From contig NZ_BAABAU010000001.1 in the NCBI RefSeq assembly GCF_039537585.1, forward strand, positions 372,001-436,000: a stretch of DNA of 64,000 nucleotides. The letters are read 5' to 3'. The notes under the pieces were generated by a model. That model had not been told where the DNA came from, made no database searches, and saw only the letters and a program-made list of their open reading frames with translations. Of the stretch, positions 42,536-51,589 are shown piece by piece. Source of the DNA: Frondihabitans peucedani (GTDB lineage Bacteria; Actinomycetota; Actinomycetes; Actinomycetales; Microbacteriaceae). Numbering within the stretch: the stretch's first letter is position 1; each line of letters begins with the position of its first letter. The position numbers and the translations under genes are program-made.

Positions 42536-42577
42536 GTTCGTCGCCTGGTGCGCGATTCTCGTTCTCCACAGACGACG

Positions 42578-42609
42578 AAGGGAGCAGCCACCTGGGTGGC
42601 TGCTCCCTT
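42578..42609 (-). terminator. Perfect hairpin terminator after rpsD
   Basis: A perfect 15-base stem, AAGGGAGCAGCCACC (42578-42592) and GGTGGCTGCTCCCTT (42595-42609), with a 2-base gap at the apex. It starts 19 bases after the rpsD stop. Confidence 0.8.
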
Positions 42610-42628
42610 CGGAGCGGAACGGCTGAGG

Positions 42629-43258
42629 CTAGCGGGCCGCGTAGTACTCGACGACCAGCTGGACCTCGCAGGTCACGGGGACCTCGGCGCGCTTCGGGCG
42701 GCGCACGAGGCGGGCCTGCAGCTTGTCGATCTCGACCTCGAGGTAGGCCGGGACCTTCGGGAGCACGTCGACGTGACCGCCGGCAGCAGCGACCTGGAAG
42801 ATCTCCATCGACTCGGACTTCGGCTTGACGTGGATCATCTGACCCGGCTTCACGCGGAAGGAGGGGCGGTCGACGAGCTTGCCGTCGACGAGGATGTGGC
42901 GGTGGACCACCATCTGGCGGGCCTGAGCCGTGGTGCGGGCGAAGCCGGCGCGGACCACGAGGGCGTCGAGACGCTCCTCGAGCAGCTCGACCAGGTTCTC
43001 ACCGGTCAGACCGCGCGACTTGCGGGCCTCTTCGAAGACGATCTTGAGCTGGGCCTCGCGGATGCCGTACTGGGCGCGCAGACGCTGCTTCTCGCGGAGG
43101 CGGACGGCGTAGTCGCTGTCGGTCTTGCGCTTGGTGCGGCCGTGCTCGCCCGGAGCGTAGGGACGCTTCTCGAGGTAGCGGGCGGCCTTCGGGGTGAGGG
43201 CGATGCCGAGGGCGCGCGAGAGGCGCGTCTTCGAGCGGGTGCGGGACTTGGTAGACAA
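42629..43258 (-). CDS. rpsD: 30S ribosomal protein S4
   Basis: Primary 16S rRNA-binding protein that nucleates 30S assembly. It has 209 residues from TTG 43256-43258 with AGGAA upstream. The N-terminal region has no zinc cysteines (Cys-minus S4). The S4 RNA-binding domain contains RLDALVVRAGFARTTAQARQMVVHRHILVDGK. It is a single-gene unit with its own promoter and terminator, as is usual in actinobacteria where rpsD lies away from the alpha operon. Confidence 0.97.
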   Translation of the reverse strand: MSTKSRTRSKTRLSRALGIALTPKAARYLEKRPYAPGEHGRTKRKTDSDYAVRLREKQRLRAQYGIREAQLKIVFEEARKSRGLTGENLVELLEERLDALVVRAGFARTTAQARQMVVHRHILVDGKLVDRPSFRVKPGQMIHVKPKSESMEIFQVAAAGGHVDVLPKVPAYLEVEIDKLQARLVRRPKRAEVPVTCEVQLVVEYYAAR

Positions 43259-43362
43259 AGCTGTTCCTAACGATCTTGTCGATTGACTGATGGTCTGCCA
43301 GGCGCGCGAGCGCCGACAGGCGTAACAAGAGGGGTTCGTCGCCGGCTAAAGGCAACCGTGCA

Positions 43363-43368
43363 AGCTTA
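43363..43368 (-). promoter_or_regulatory. Probable -10 of rpsD
   Basis: The minus strand reads TAAGCT, giving an rpsD leader of about 100 bases. Such a leader could house an S4 autoregulatory structure, but I recognise no specific fold. Confidence 0.45.
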
Positions 43369-43391
43369 CACGGAGCGGGCAGGATCGGCGA

Positions 43392-44921
43392 TCACTCGCC
43401 GCGCGTGATCCTGCGCAGCTTCTCGAGGCGCGCCGCCACGTCTCGCTCGTTGCCGTTCGCGGTGGGGTCGTAGTAGGTCGACCCGAGCAGGGTGTCGGGG
43501 AGGTACTGCTGCTCGACCACGCCGAAGTCGGAGTCGTGCGAGTACTTGTAGCCCTTGCCGTGGCCGAGGCGCTTGGCGCCGGGATAGTGCGCGTCGCGCA
43601 GGTGCTTCGGCACGCGGCCGGCCTTGCCGGCGCGGACATCGGCGATCGCCTGATCGAGCGCCAGGTAGGAGCGGTTCGACTTCGGAGCGGTGGCCAGGTA
43701 GACGACCGCCTCGGCCAGCGGGATCCGGCCCTCCGGCATGCCGATCAGCTGCACGGCGTCGGCGGCGGCCATGGCGATCACGAGCGCCTGCGGGTCGGCC
43801 ATGCCGATGTCCTCGGCGGCGGAGATGATGACGCGGCGCGCGATGAACCGGGGGTCTTCTCCGGCCTCGATCATGCGTGCCAGGTAGTGCAGGGCGGCGT
43901 CGACGTCGGAGCCCCGCACGCTCTTGATGAAGGCGCTGATGACGTCGTAGTGCTCGTCGCCGTTGCGGTCGTACCGGAGCAGAGCACGATCGACCGACTG
44001 CGCGACCAGCTCGGCGGTGACCACCGGGACAGAGGGAGAGAGGAAGGCGCCGGAGGCGTCGTCGTCGGCGCCGCCGTCACCGTCGGGCCCGTCGTCGTCG
44101 TCGTCGCCGATCTCGCCCGTCTCGCCGGTCGGGTCGAGCTCGGCCAGGTCGGTGCCGTCGAGGTCGGTGCCCCGGGATCCTGCGAACCACTCGGTCTCGA
44201 GGAGGGCCCACGCCGACTGCGCCGAGGCCTCGAGCGCCGTGAGTGCCCGCCGGGCGTCGCCCGAGGCGAGCCGCACGATCATGGCGAGGGCGTCGTCGTC
44301 GACCTCGACGGCGCCGGCCAGCCCCCGGACGTCGTGGACGGCGCGGAGGACGAGCTCGCGGAGGTCATCGTCGCTCAGCTGCTCGAGCGTGAGGAGAAGA
44401 GAGCGGGACAGGAGGGGTGTGATCACCGAGAAGGAGGGGTTCTCGGTGGTGGCCGCGATCAGGATGATCCAGCCGTTCTCGACGCCCGGCAGCAGTGCGT
44501 CTTGCTGGGCCTTCGTGAAGCGGTGGATCTCGTCGAGGAAGAGGACCGTGGTCGTGCCGTACAGGTCGCGGTTCGACAGCGCCTTCTCCATGACCGCACG
44601 GACGTCTTTGACGCCGGCGGTCACGGCGGACAGCTCGACGAACTGCCGGCCCGACGAGTGCGCCACCGCCTGCGCGAGAGTGGTCTTGCCGGTGCCGGGC
44701 GGCCCCCAGAGGATGACCGAGACGGCGCCCGACTCACCGGTGGTGTCGGAGGCGAGCTGGACCAGGGGCGACCCCGGCCGCAGGAGGTGCTTCTGGCCCG
44801 CGACCTCGTCGAGACTGGTCGGCCGCATGCGGACCGCGAGCGGCGTGGAGCTCTGCAGGCTCCGCGGGCGCGACGGCCGCTCGGCGCTGCGTGCGCCCGC
44901 GCTCGAAGGACCGGTGCTCAT
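43392..44921 (-). CDS. rarA: Replication-associated recombination protein A with acidic insert
   Basis: AAA+ ATPase (MgsA/WRNIP1 family) acting at stalled replication forks. It has 509 residues from ATG 44919-44921. Walker A is [13 protein letters not shown], Walker B is [10 protein letters not shown], and sensor 1 is AATTENPSF. The C-terminal RarA tetramerisation part includes [16 protein letters not shown] and YKYSHD. Between the AAA+ and C-terminal parts is a non-family insert of about 40 residues with runs of Asp ([16 protein letters not shown]). A TACCAT box 8 bases upstream suggests a leaderless transcript. Confidence 0.95.
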   Translation of the reverse strand: MSTGPSSAGARSAERPSRPRSLQSSTPLAVRMRPTSLDEVAGQKHLLRPGSPLVQLASDTTGESGAVSVILWGPPGTGKTTLAQAVAHSSGRQFVELSAVTAGVKDVRAVMEKALSNRDLYGTTTVLFLDEIHRFTKAQQDALLPGVENGWIILIAATTENPSFSVITPLLSRSLLLTLEQLSDDDLRELVLRAVHDVRGLAGAVEVDDDALAMIVRLASGDARRALTALEASAQSAWALLETEWFAGSRGTDLDGTDLAELDPTGETGEIGDDDDDGPDGDGGADDDASGAFLSPSVPVVTAELVAQSVDRALLRYDRNGDEHYDVISAFIKSVRGSDVDAALHYLARMIEAGEDPRFIARRVIISAAEDIGMADPQALVIAMAAADAVQLIGMPEGRIPLAEAVVYLATAPKSNRSYLALDQAIADVRAGKAGRVPKHLRDAHYPGAKRLGHGKGYKYSHDSDFGVVEQQYLPDTLLGSTYYDPTANGNERDVAARLEKLRRITRGE

Positions 44922-44984
44922 AGGTCCTGATGGTAGACCTGGCCACCGACACTCACCGGGGCCCGCCGGACGACGGCCGTCCGT

Positions 44985-44990
44985 TACAGT
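44985..44990 (+). promoter_or_regulatory. Probable -10 for the cyclophilin gene
   Basis: TACAGT lies 30 bases before the GTG at 45021. A good GGAGGA ribosome-binding site follows, so a short-leader transcript is expected. The region is divergent from rarA. Confidence 0.5.
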
Positions 44991-45020
44991 GCAGGCTGGA
45001 CCATCGCCCATGGAGGATCA

Positions 45021-45824
45021 GTGACACCGAGCAAGAACCAGGACCGCGAATCGCGCGAGAGGCTCCGCCGGTACACGGCACGGCAGAAGGTGCACGAGGG
45101 TCAGGTCCGGCGCCGGAAGCGCGACAACATCGCCGCCGTCGTCGCTGTCGTCCTGATCGGGGCCCTGGGGACCGGTTCGCAGATCTTCTACGCGCACGGC
45201 GGGTTCAACCCCCAGAAGCCGAGCGCGTCGGCCTCGGCGTCAGCGTCGGCGACGCCCTCCGCCTCCGCGACCGAGGGCGCGAACACGGGCGACGTCCCGG
45301 CGGCGTCGATCGCCGAGAACCGCTCCTGGACCGGGACGATGATCCTCAACAAGAACGTGCGGCTCGGCATCGAGCTCGACGGGAAGAAGGCTCCGCAGGC
45401 CACCGCCGTCTTGGTCAGCCTGATCGAGAAGGGCTTCTACGAGGGCACGCACTGCTGGCGCATGAGCAATGCCCCGACCGCGAAGTTCCTCCAGTGCGGT
45501 GCGGCCAAGGCCGACGGCACCGGCGACGCGGGCTTCCAGTTCGGGCCGCTCGAGAACGTCCCGAGCGACAACGACTACACCACCGGGGTCATCGCGATGG
45601 CCCGCGCGTCTTCCCCCTCGTCACAGGCCACGCAGTTCTTCATCGTCTACGGCGACACGGTCCTCGACGGCTCGACGGGCGGCTACACGGTGGTCGGCAA
45701 GGTCACCTCGGGTCTCTCCTCGCTCGAGAAGGGCATCACCGACAAGGGCCTCACCGCGGTCAACAGCGCGAACGACGGCTCCCCCAAGGTGGCCACGACC
45801 ATCACGGCAGCCACCATCCGATAG
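45021..45824 (+). CDS. Membrane-anchored cyclophilin-type peptidyl-prolyl isomerase
   Basis: A 267-residue protein with a basic cytoplasmic start. One TM helix follows at about residues 37-55 (IAAVVAVVLIGALGTGSQIF), then a Ser/Ala-rich linker (KPSASASASASATPSASA) and an extracytoplasmic cyclophilin domain (VSLIEKGFYEGTHCWRM, ATQFFIVYGD, YTVVGKVTSGL). The catalytic Arg region of classical cyclophilins (FHRV) is altered to CWRM, so isomerase activity could be low. Its position between rarA and a DUF349 gene is typical of actinobacteria. Confidence 0.9.
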   Translation: MTPSKNQDRESRERLRRYTARQKVHEGQVRRRKRDNIAAVVAVVLIGALGTGSQIFYAHGGFNPQKPSASASASASATPSASATEGANTGDVPAASIAENRSWTGTMILNKNVRLGIELDGKKAPQATAVLVSLIEKGFYEGTHCWRMSNAPTAKFLQCGAAKADGTGDAGFQFGPLENVPSDNDYTTGVIAMARASSPSSQATQFFIVYGDTVLDGSTGGYTVVGKVTSGLSSLEKGITDKGLTAVNSANDGSPKVATTITAATIR

Positions 45825-45864
45825 AGCCGTTCCGAGCGATCGCACAGGCTTCGCGCTCGTGCAA

Positions 45865-45870
45865 TAGGCT
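45865..45870 (+). promoter_or_regulatory. Possible -10 for the DUF349 gene
   Basis: TAGGCT lies 91 bases before the GTG at 45962. It is the same hexamer used before rpe, ruvA, pyrR and the BTAD regulator. Confidence 0.35.
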
Positions 45871-45961
45871 GAACACCCATCGCGCCGATCGGAGTCGACC
45901 GGCGCGACGAGCTCGATCGGGCTCAGACTGCACGCAGATGATCATCCAGCAAGGTGGAATT

Positions 45962-47194
45962 GTGGCTACGAACGATCAGGCGCCCTGGGGCCGAGTCGCC
46001 GACGACGGGACGGTCTACGTCCGCGAAGCCGACGGCGAGCGGGCCGTCGGTCAGTACCCCGACGCGACGCCCGAAGAGGCGCTCGCCTACTACGAGCGCA
46101 AGTTCACCGAGCTGGCCGGCCAGGTCACCCTCCTCGAACAGCGCGTGAAGCGCGGGGCCTCTGCCGCCGACGTGTCGAAGGCCGTCGCGCACCTCCGCGA
46201 CGCTCTCGCCGAGCCGAGCGCCGTGGGCGACATCGAGGCTCTCCGCACCCGCGTGGGCGCTCTCGACACCACCGTCGTCGAGCTGACGCAGCAGCAGAGC
46301 GCGGAGGCGCAGGAGGCTCAGGCCGAGGCGATCGCCTACCGCACGACCCTGGTCGTCGAGGCCGAGCAGCTCGCCGCTCAAGATCCTGCCCGCGTCCAGT
46401 GGAAGCAGGTCACCGCCTCGATCGACGACATCTTCGCCCGCTGGCAGAAGCACCAGCAGGAGGGGCCGCGCATCCCCAAGGGCGAGGGCAACGAGCTCTG
46501 GAAGCGCTTCCGCGCCGCCCGCTCGACGATCGATGCGCACCGCAAGGCGTTCTACGCCGAGCTCGACTCCGTCCACCGCGACGCCCGCCAGCGCAAGCAG
46601 GCCCTCGTCGAGCAGGCCGACGGGCTCGCGCCGAAGGGCGCCGACGGCATCCCGGCCTACCGGGGCCTCCTCGAGGACTGGAAGCGCGCCGGCCGTGCCG
46701 GCAAGAAGTACGACGACGCCCTCTGGGCCAGGTTCAAGGCGGCGGGCGACGTGCTCTACTCCGCCAAGACCGCGATCGTCGCGCAAGACGAGGCCGAGTA
46801 CGAGGGCAACCTCGAGGCCAAGCTCGCCCTGCTCGACGAGGCCGAGCCGATCCTGACCATGACCGACCGCACGAAGGCGCGCGACGCCCTCATCTCGGTG
46901 CAGAAGCGCTTCGACGAGATCGGGCGGGTGCCCCGCGACAAGGTCCGCCCCGTCGAAGACCGGCTCCGCAAGATCGAGAACCACGTCCGGGCACTCGACG
47001 ACGACTTCTGGCAGAAGAACAACCCCGAGCGCAAGGCGCGCTCGGAGGGCTTGGCCGGTCAGCTCCAGGACGCCATCGCCAAGCTCGAGGTCGAGCTGTC
47101 GGAGGCACAGGCGTCCGGCGACCAGCGGGCCATCAAAGACGCCCGCGAGGCGCTCGACGCTCGAAAGATCTGGCTCGACGCCCTCGGCTCCTGA
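45962..47194 (+). CDS. DUF349 domain protein
   Basis: A 410-residue, highly charged and mostly alpha-helical protein with several DUF349 repeats (WKQVTASIDDIFARWQKHQQ, LWKRFRAARSTIDAHRKAFYAELD, LEDWKRAGRAGKKYDDALWARFKAAGD). Coiled-coil character is clear over residues ~50-400. The GTG start has AAGGTGG upstream, and an in-frame extension to the left is not supported. The family is conserved next to the cyclophilin gene and relA in actinobacteria. Its biochemical role is unknown. Confidence 0.9.
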   Translation: MATNDQAPWGRVADDGTVYVREADGERAVGQYPDATPEEALAYYERKFTELAGQVTLLEQRVKRGASAADVSKAVAHLRDALAEPSAVGDIEALRTRVGALDTTVVELTQQQSAEAQEAQAEAIAYRTTLVVEAEQLAAQDPARVQWKQVTASIDDIFARWQKHQQEGPRIPKGEGNELWKRFRAARSTIDAHRKAFYAELDSVHRDARQRKQALVEQADGLAPKGADGIPAYRGLLEDWKRAGRAGKKYDDALWARFKAAGDVLYSAKTAIVAQDEAEYEGNLEAKLALLDEAEPILTMTDRTKARDALISVQKRFDEIGRVPRDKVRPVEDRLRKIENHVRALDDDFWQKNNPERKARSEGLAGQLQDAIAKLEVELSEAQASGDQRAIKDAREALDARKIWLDALGS

Positions 47195-47219
47195 GAGCTC
47201 TCCCCCACCTCCGGCCCGC

Positions 47220-47257
47220 GGCGGCCGGTTCTCCACAGACGCGGAGGACCGGCCGCC
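47220..47257 (+). terminator. Hairpin terminator after the DUF349 gene
   Basis: Arms GGCGGCCGGTTCTCC (47220-47234) and GGAGGACCGGCCGCC (47243-47257) pair with one mismatch around an 8-base loop, 26 bases after the stop. The loop side contains TTCTCCACAGACG, also found near the rpsD terminator. Confidence 0.7.
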
Positions 47258-47288
47258 GTCGCCGTCTCCGCTCCGCCAGGGTGGAGCC

Positions 47289-47840
47289 ATGCCCTCCACG
47301 CTCCCCTCCCTGCTGACCGCCACCGACCTCCCCGACACCGAGCTCCAGGCTGCGGCCCTCGACGGCGACGTCTTCCGGCTCGACCGTGTCTTCTGCTCGA
47401 TCGCCGAGTTCGACGTGCCCTGGCGACGCGCCTCGGTCTTCGACGCGTCGGAGGTGTTCGTCGTGGCGCGGCTCTCGGCCGCCTGGGTCTGGGGTGCTCT
47501 GGCTTCCGCACCGCGGGTGCACGAGGTCTTCCGCGACGGGCGGGGCAAGAACGGCTCCGAGACCGAGGGACTGCGGGTCAGCGCCACGGCCGTCCATGCC
47601 TCCGACATCGTCGACTTCGGGGGGCCGGGGGCGCCGCGCCGAGTGACGAGCCCGACGCGAACGGTCGTCGACCTGTGCCGGAGTCCCGAGTTCGACGAGC
47701 CGGCGGCCGAGGTGGTCCGACGGCTCGTGCGGGAGCACCGGGTCGACCGCGCAGGATGCGACGCGGTGCTCGATCGCGCCCGCTCGCTCCCCCACCGGCT
47801 CGCCGCCCGGGAGCGTCTCGCCGACCTCGGCCTGGTGTGA
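47289..47840 (+). CDS. AbiEi-like / endonuclease-associated hypothetical protein
   Basis: A 183-residue protein resembling the numerous Microbacteriaceae proteins annotated as type IV toxin-antitoxin AbiEi-family antitoxin. It has a middle stretch ARLSAAWVWGALASAPRVHEVF, then SPTRTVVDLCRSPEFDEPAAEVVRRLV and a C-terminal helix rich in Arg and Leu. A classical winged helix at the N-terminus is not evident, and no AbiEii toxin gene lies beside it. So it is more likely a stand-alone member than a working toxin-antitoxin pair. It is convergent with relA. Confidence 0.6.
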   Translation: MPSTLPSLLTATDLPDTELQAAALDGDVFRLDRVFCSIAEFDVPWRRASVFDASEVFVVARLSAAWVWGALASAPRVHEVFRDGRGKNGSETEGLRVSATAVHASDIVDFGGPGAPRRVTSPTRTVVDLCRSPEFDEPAAEVVRRLVREHRVDRAGCDAVLDRARSLPHRLAARERLADLGLV

Positions 47841-47908
47841 GCGCCGGGCGTGGTCGTCGATGCCCGGGGTTCACGGCCGGCTGCCGCGCCGGTGTGCCGA
47901 GGGTGGGC

Positions 47909-50221
47909 TCAGCCGCCGCTGACGCGGTAGACGTCGTAGACCGCGTCGATCCTGCGCACCGCGTTCAGCACCCGGTCGAGGTGGGTCGTGTCGCCCATCT
48001 CGAAGACGAAGCGGCTGAGGGCCAGGCGCTCGGAGGAGGTCGAGACCGTGGCCGACAGGATGTTGACGTGATGCTCCGACAGCACGCGGGTCACGTCGCT
48101 GAGCAGCCCCGACCGATCGAGGGCCTCGATCTGGATCTGCACCAGGAACACGCTCTTCGACGACGGCGCCCACGAGACGTCGATCATGCGCTCGGGCTCG
48201 TTCATCAGGCTCTGCACGTTGTGGCACGTCGCCTGGTGCACGCTGACGCCCTGGCCGCGCGTGATGAAGCCGACGATCTGGTCGCCCGGCACCGGCGTGC
48301 AGCACTTGGCGAGCTTGACCAGGATGTCGGGGGCTCCGCGGACGAGGACGCCCGAGTCGCTGTTGCGGATCGGACGCTGCCGGCCCTTCGACGGGAACTC
48401 GAGGTCGAGGTCGGTGTCTTCGTCGGTCTGCGTCTGGACGGCGGCGAGGATCTTCTCGATGACCGACTGGGTCGAGATGTGGCCCTCGCCGACGGCCGCG
48501 TAGAGCGCGGTGAGGTCGTCGTAGCGCATGGCGGCCGCCACCTCGGCGATGGAGTCCTGGCTCATGAGCTTCTGAAGAGGGAGGTTCTGCTTGCGCATGG
48601 CGCGAGCGATGGCGTCCTTGCCCTGCTCGACGGCCTCGTCGCGGCGCTCCTTGGTGAACCACTGCCGGATCTTGTTGCGGGCGCGAGGGCTCTTGACGAA
48701 GGCGAGCCAGTCTTGCGAGGGGCCCGAGTCGGGGTTCTTCGAGGTGAAGACCTCGACGACGTCGCCCGAGGTGAGCGTCGACTCGAGGGGCACCAGTCGG
48801 CCGTTGACCTTCGCGCCCATGGTGCGGTGGCCGACCTCGGTGTGGACGGCGTAGGCGAAGTCGACCGGAGTCGCACCCGAGGGCAGGCCGATGACCTTGC
48901 CCTGGGGGGTGAAGACGTAGACCTCCTTCGCGCCGATCTCGAAGCGCAGGCTGTCGAGGAACTCCGACGGGTCGGCCGTCTCGGCCTGCCAGTCGGAGAT
49001 GTGCGCGAGCCACGCCATGTCGGTCTCGGTCTTGGGGTCGCTGAGGTTGTCGCGACCGCCGTTCATGCGCTGCTTGTACTTCCAGTGCGCGGCGACGCCG
49101 AACTCGGCCCGCTGGTGCATCTCGTGCGTGCGGATCTGGATCTCGACCGGGCGGCCCTTGGGGCCGATGACCGTCGTGTGCAGCGACTGGTAGAGGTTGA
49201 ACTTCGGCGTCGCGATGTAGTCCTTGAAGCGGCCCGGGATCGGGTTCCAGCGCGCGTGGATCGAGCCCAGCACGGCGTAGCAGTCGCGCAGGCTGTTCAC
49301 CAGGACGCGGATGCCGACCAGGTCGTAGATCTCGTCGAACTCGCGGCCGCGCACGATCATCTTCTGGTAGATCGAGTAGTACTGCTTCGGCCGCCCAACG
49401 ACGTCGCCCCGGATCTTCGACGACTTGAGGTCGCTCTTGACGGCGTTGATGACGTTCTGCACGAACTGCTCGCGCTGCGGGGTGCGCTGCTTGACGAGGC
49501 TGTCGATCTCGACGTAGAGCTTCGGGTGCAGCACCGCGAACGAGAGGTCTTCGAGCTCCCACTTGATGGTCTGGATTCCGAGGCGGTGGGCCAGCGGCGC
49601 GTAGATCTCGAGGGTCTCGGTCGCCTTCCGGGTCGCCGAGGCCGACTCGACGAAGCCCCAGGTGCGGGCGTTGTGCAGGCGGTCGGCCAGCTTGATGACG
49701 AGCACGCGGATGTCTTTCGACATCGCCACGACCATCTTCCGGACCGTCTCGGCCTGGGCACTGTCGCCGTACTTCAGCTTGTCGAGCTTGGTGACGCCGT
49801 CGACGAGCATGGCGATCTCGTCGCCGAAGTCGCGGCGGAGCATGTCGAGCGTGTAGTCGGTGTCCTCGACCGTGTCGTGCAGCAGCGCGGCAGCGATCGT
49901 CTTCGGACCGATGCCGAGGTCGGCCAGGATCTGGGCCACCGCGACCGGGTGCGTGATGTAGGGCTCGCCGCTCTTCCGCAGCTGCCCGGTGTGGGCAGTG
50001 TCGGCCGTGGCGTAGGCGCGATCGATGATCGACAGGTCGACCTTCGGGTGGTGCATCCTGACCGTCTTGATCAGGCGGTCGACGGCGCCGGCGGGCTGGC
50101 TCCGGGAGAACAGCCTCGGGAGCAGCGTGCGGAGAGACGCGGCATTCGGAGCAGGCTGGCCGGCCGGCGTTCCGGCGGCACCGGGCGCAGACGTGTCGGT
50201 CGTGGTGATGTCGGTCGTCAT
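47909..50221 (-). CDS. relA: Bifunctional (p)ppGpp synthetase/hydrolase
   Basis: Long RSH enzyme controlling the stringent response, 770 residues from ATG 50219-50221. The HD hydrolase domain is intact (ITHPVAVAQILADLG, ALLHDTVEDTDY with HD at about 115-116). The synthetase domain has GRPKQYYSIYQKM and ATPKFNLYQSLHTTVIGPKG. TGS (VYVFTPQGKVIGLPSGATPVDFAYAVHTEVGH), a zinc-finger-like KCCTPVPGD and a C-terminal ACT domain follow. Both activities are expected, as in Mycobacterium Rel. Confidence 0.98.
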   Translation of the reverse strand: MTTDITTTDTSAPGAAGTPAGQPAPNAASLRTLLPRLFSRSQPAGAVDRLIKTVRMHHPKVDLSIIDRAYATADTAHTGQLRKSGEPYITHPVAVAQILADLGIGPKTIAAALLHDTVEDTDYTLDMLRRDFGDEIAMLVDGVTKLDKLKYGDSAQAETVRKMVVAMSKDIRVLVIKLADRLHNARTWGFVESASATRKATETLEIYAPLAHRLGIQTIKWELEDLSFAVLHPKLYVEIDSLVKQRTPQREQFVQNVINAVKSDLKSSKIRGDVVGRPKQYYSIYQKMIVRGREFDEIYDLVGIRVLVNSLRDCYAVLGSIHARWNPIPGRFKDYIATPKFNLYQSLHTTVIGPKGRPVEIQIRTHEMHQRAEFGVAAHWKYKQRMNGGRDNLSDPKTETDMAWLAHISDWQAETADPSEFLDSLRFEIGAKEVYVFTPQGKVIGLPSGATPVDFAYAVHTEVGHRTMGAKVNGRLVPLESTLTSGDVVEVFTSKNPDSGPSQDWLAFVKSPRARNKIRQWFTKERRDEAVEQGKDAIARAMRKQNLPLQKLMSQDSIAEVAAAMRYDDLTALYAAVGEGHISTQSVIEKILAAVQTQTDEDTDLDLEFPSKGRQRPIRNSDSGVLVRGAPDILVKLAKCCTPVPGDQIVGFITRGQGVSVHQATCHNVQSLMNEPERMIDVSWAPSSKSVFLVQIQIEALDRSGLLSDVTRVLSEHHVNILSATVSTSSERLALSRFVFEMGDTTHLDRVLNAVRRIDAVYDVYRVSGG

Positions 50222-50254
50222 CCGCGCCCACTCTCTCTCGAGGTCGAGACTCTC

Positions 50255-50260
50255 AGAATA
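50255..50260 (-). promoter_or_regulatory. Probable -10 of relA
   Basis: The minus strand reads TATTCT, 33 bases before the relA ATG and just after the rhodanese stop. relA could therefore be transcribed both alone and by read-through from the sec operon. Confidence 0.5.
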
Positions 50261-50270
50261 GTCGACCCGG

Positions 50271-50612
50271 TCAGCCGACCGACGGCGCGCGGCCGTTCTC
50301 GCTGGTCAGTTCGCCGTCAGCGTCCTGCCACGCGATCATGCCGCCGAGGACGTCGACGGCGTCGTAGCCGTGCTGGCGAAGGGCGGCGGTGACCTGAGCG
50401 GACCGGCCCCCGACGTGGCAGACGACCAGCACCTCGCGGTCGGTCGGCACCTCGGACACCCGGGCGTTCAGCTCGGACATGGGCAGGAGGTGGGCGGCCG
50501 ACGCGTGGCCGGCGTCCCACTCGTGCTGCTCACGGACGTCGAGCAGGTAGGCGCCTTTCTGTACCTCGGCGATAGCCTCCTGGGCGGTGATCATCTCGCG
50601 CTCGTCGCTCAC
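50271..50612 (-). CDS. Rhodanese-like sulfurtransferase
   Basis: A single-domain rhodanese of 113 residues. The active-site loop VCHVGGRS has Cys65, YLLDVREQHEWDAGHASAAHLLP is the conserved first half, and VDVLGGMIAW closes the domain. Likely a persulfide carrier or GlpE-type enzyme; substrate unknown. The GTG start 50610-50612 overlaps the secF stop, placing it inside the yajC-secD-secF-relA series, where it is not a constant member. Confidence 0.92.
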   Translation of the reverse strand: MSDEREMITAQEAIAEVQKGAYLLDVREQHEWDAGHASAAHLLPMSELNARVSEVPTDREVLVVCHVGGRSAQVTAALRQHGYDAVDVLGGMIAWQDADGELTSENGRAPSVG

Positions 50613-51589
50613 GAGGCCACCTGCGCCTTCGACTTCTTCGCGTCGGACTTCTGCACGCCGACCTCGTTGCCCCGGATCTGCGCGTACACGGGCGCCGCGA
50701 TGAAGATCGTCGAGTACGTGCCGACCAGGATGCCGATGAACAGCGAGAGCGAGATGTCGCGGAGCGTGCCGGCGCCGAGGAGCAGCGAGCCGATGAAGAG
50801 GATCGCGGCCACCGGCAGCAGGGCGACCACCGACGTGTTGATCGACCGGACCAGCGTCTGGTTCACGGCCAGGTTGACCGACTCGCCGAAGGTGCGTGAC
50901 GAGCCGTTCTTGTCTTCGGCGTTGTTCTCGCGGATCTTGTCGAACACCACGACGGTGTCGTAGAGCGAGTAGCCGAGGATCGTGAGGAACCCGATGACGG
51001 CTGCGGGCGAGACCTGGAAGCCCAGGATCCCGTAGACGCCGGCGGTGATCACGAGGTCGTGGATCAGGGACACCATGGCTGCCGCGGCCATCTTCCAGGT
51101 GCGGAAGTAGATGGTCATGAAGATCGCGGCGAGGATCAGGAAGATGACGAGGCCGCGGATCGCCTGCGTGGTGATGTCCCCGCCCCAGGTGGCCCCGATG
51201 AACGATGTGGCGACGTTCTTCTGGGGCACGCCGTACGCCTCGGCCAGCTGGTTGCCCAGCCGGTCGGTCTGCTGCGTCGTGAGCTGGTTCGTCTGCACGC
51301 GGACCGTCGTGCCGGCCACGGTCGACACGAGCGGGGTGGCCTTCGAGTCGAACTTCGTGACGGTGTCGGTCGCGATGGTCTGGTCGGGGTTCTTCAGACC
51401 GGAGATCTGGAACTCCGAGCCGCCCGTGAAGTCGATGCTGAACTGGAAGCCGCCGCGGGCGATCGGGATCAGCACCGAGGCCAGGATCATGAGGACGGCG
51501 ATGCCGTACCAGATCTTCCGGCGGCCGACGATGTTGTAGGAGCGGGCCCCGGTGTAGAGGTCGTTTCCGAACTTGGAGAAGCTGGCCAT
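50609..51589 (-). CDS. secF: Protein translocase subunit SecF
   Basis: Membrane partner of SecD that uses the proton-motive force to help export. It has 326 residues with six TM helices and a periplasmic P4 domain. FQFSIDFTGGSEFQI opens the domain. TM4 contains TILGYSLYDTVVVFDKIREN, including the functionally important Asp, and NQTLVRSINTSVVALLPV follows. The ATG start 51587-51589 overlaps the secD stop (TGATG). The C-terminal tail is Lys-rich. Confidence 0.97.
   Translation of the reverse strand: MASFSKFGNDLYTGARSYNIVGRRKIWYGIAVLMILASVLIPIARGGFQFSIDFTGGSEFQISGLKNPDQTIATDTVTKFDSKATPLVSTVAGTTVRVQTNQLTTQQTDRLGNQLAEAYGVPQKNVATSFIGATWGGDITTQAIRGLVIFLILAAIFMTIYFRTWKMAAAAMVSLIHDLVITAGVYGILGFQVSPAAVIGFLTILGYSLYDTVVVFDKIRENNAEDKNGSSRTFGESVNLAVNQTLVRSINTSVVALLPVAAILFIGSLLLGAGTLRDISLSLFIGILVGTYSTIFIAAPVYAQIRGNEVGVQKSDAKKSKAQVAS

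Noticed and set aside
47289-47840. Calling this a complete type IV toxin-antitoxin system
   Set aside because: Only an AbiEi-like protein is present. Its neighbours are the DUF349 gene and relA, and no AbiEii toxin frame is found.
47675-50392. 905-residue plus-strand open frame opposite relA
   Set aside because: Antisense of a full-length, motif-complete RelA.
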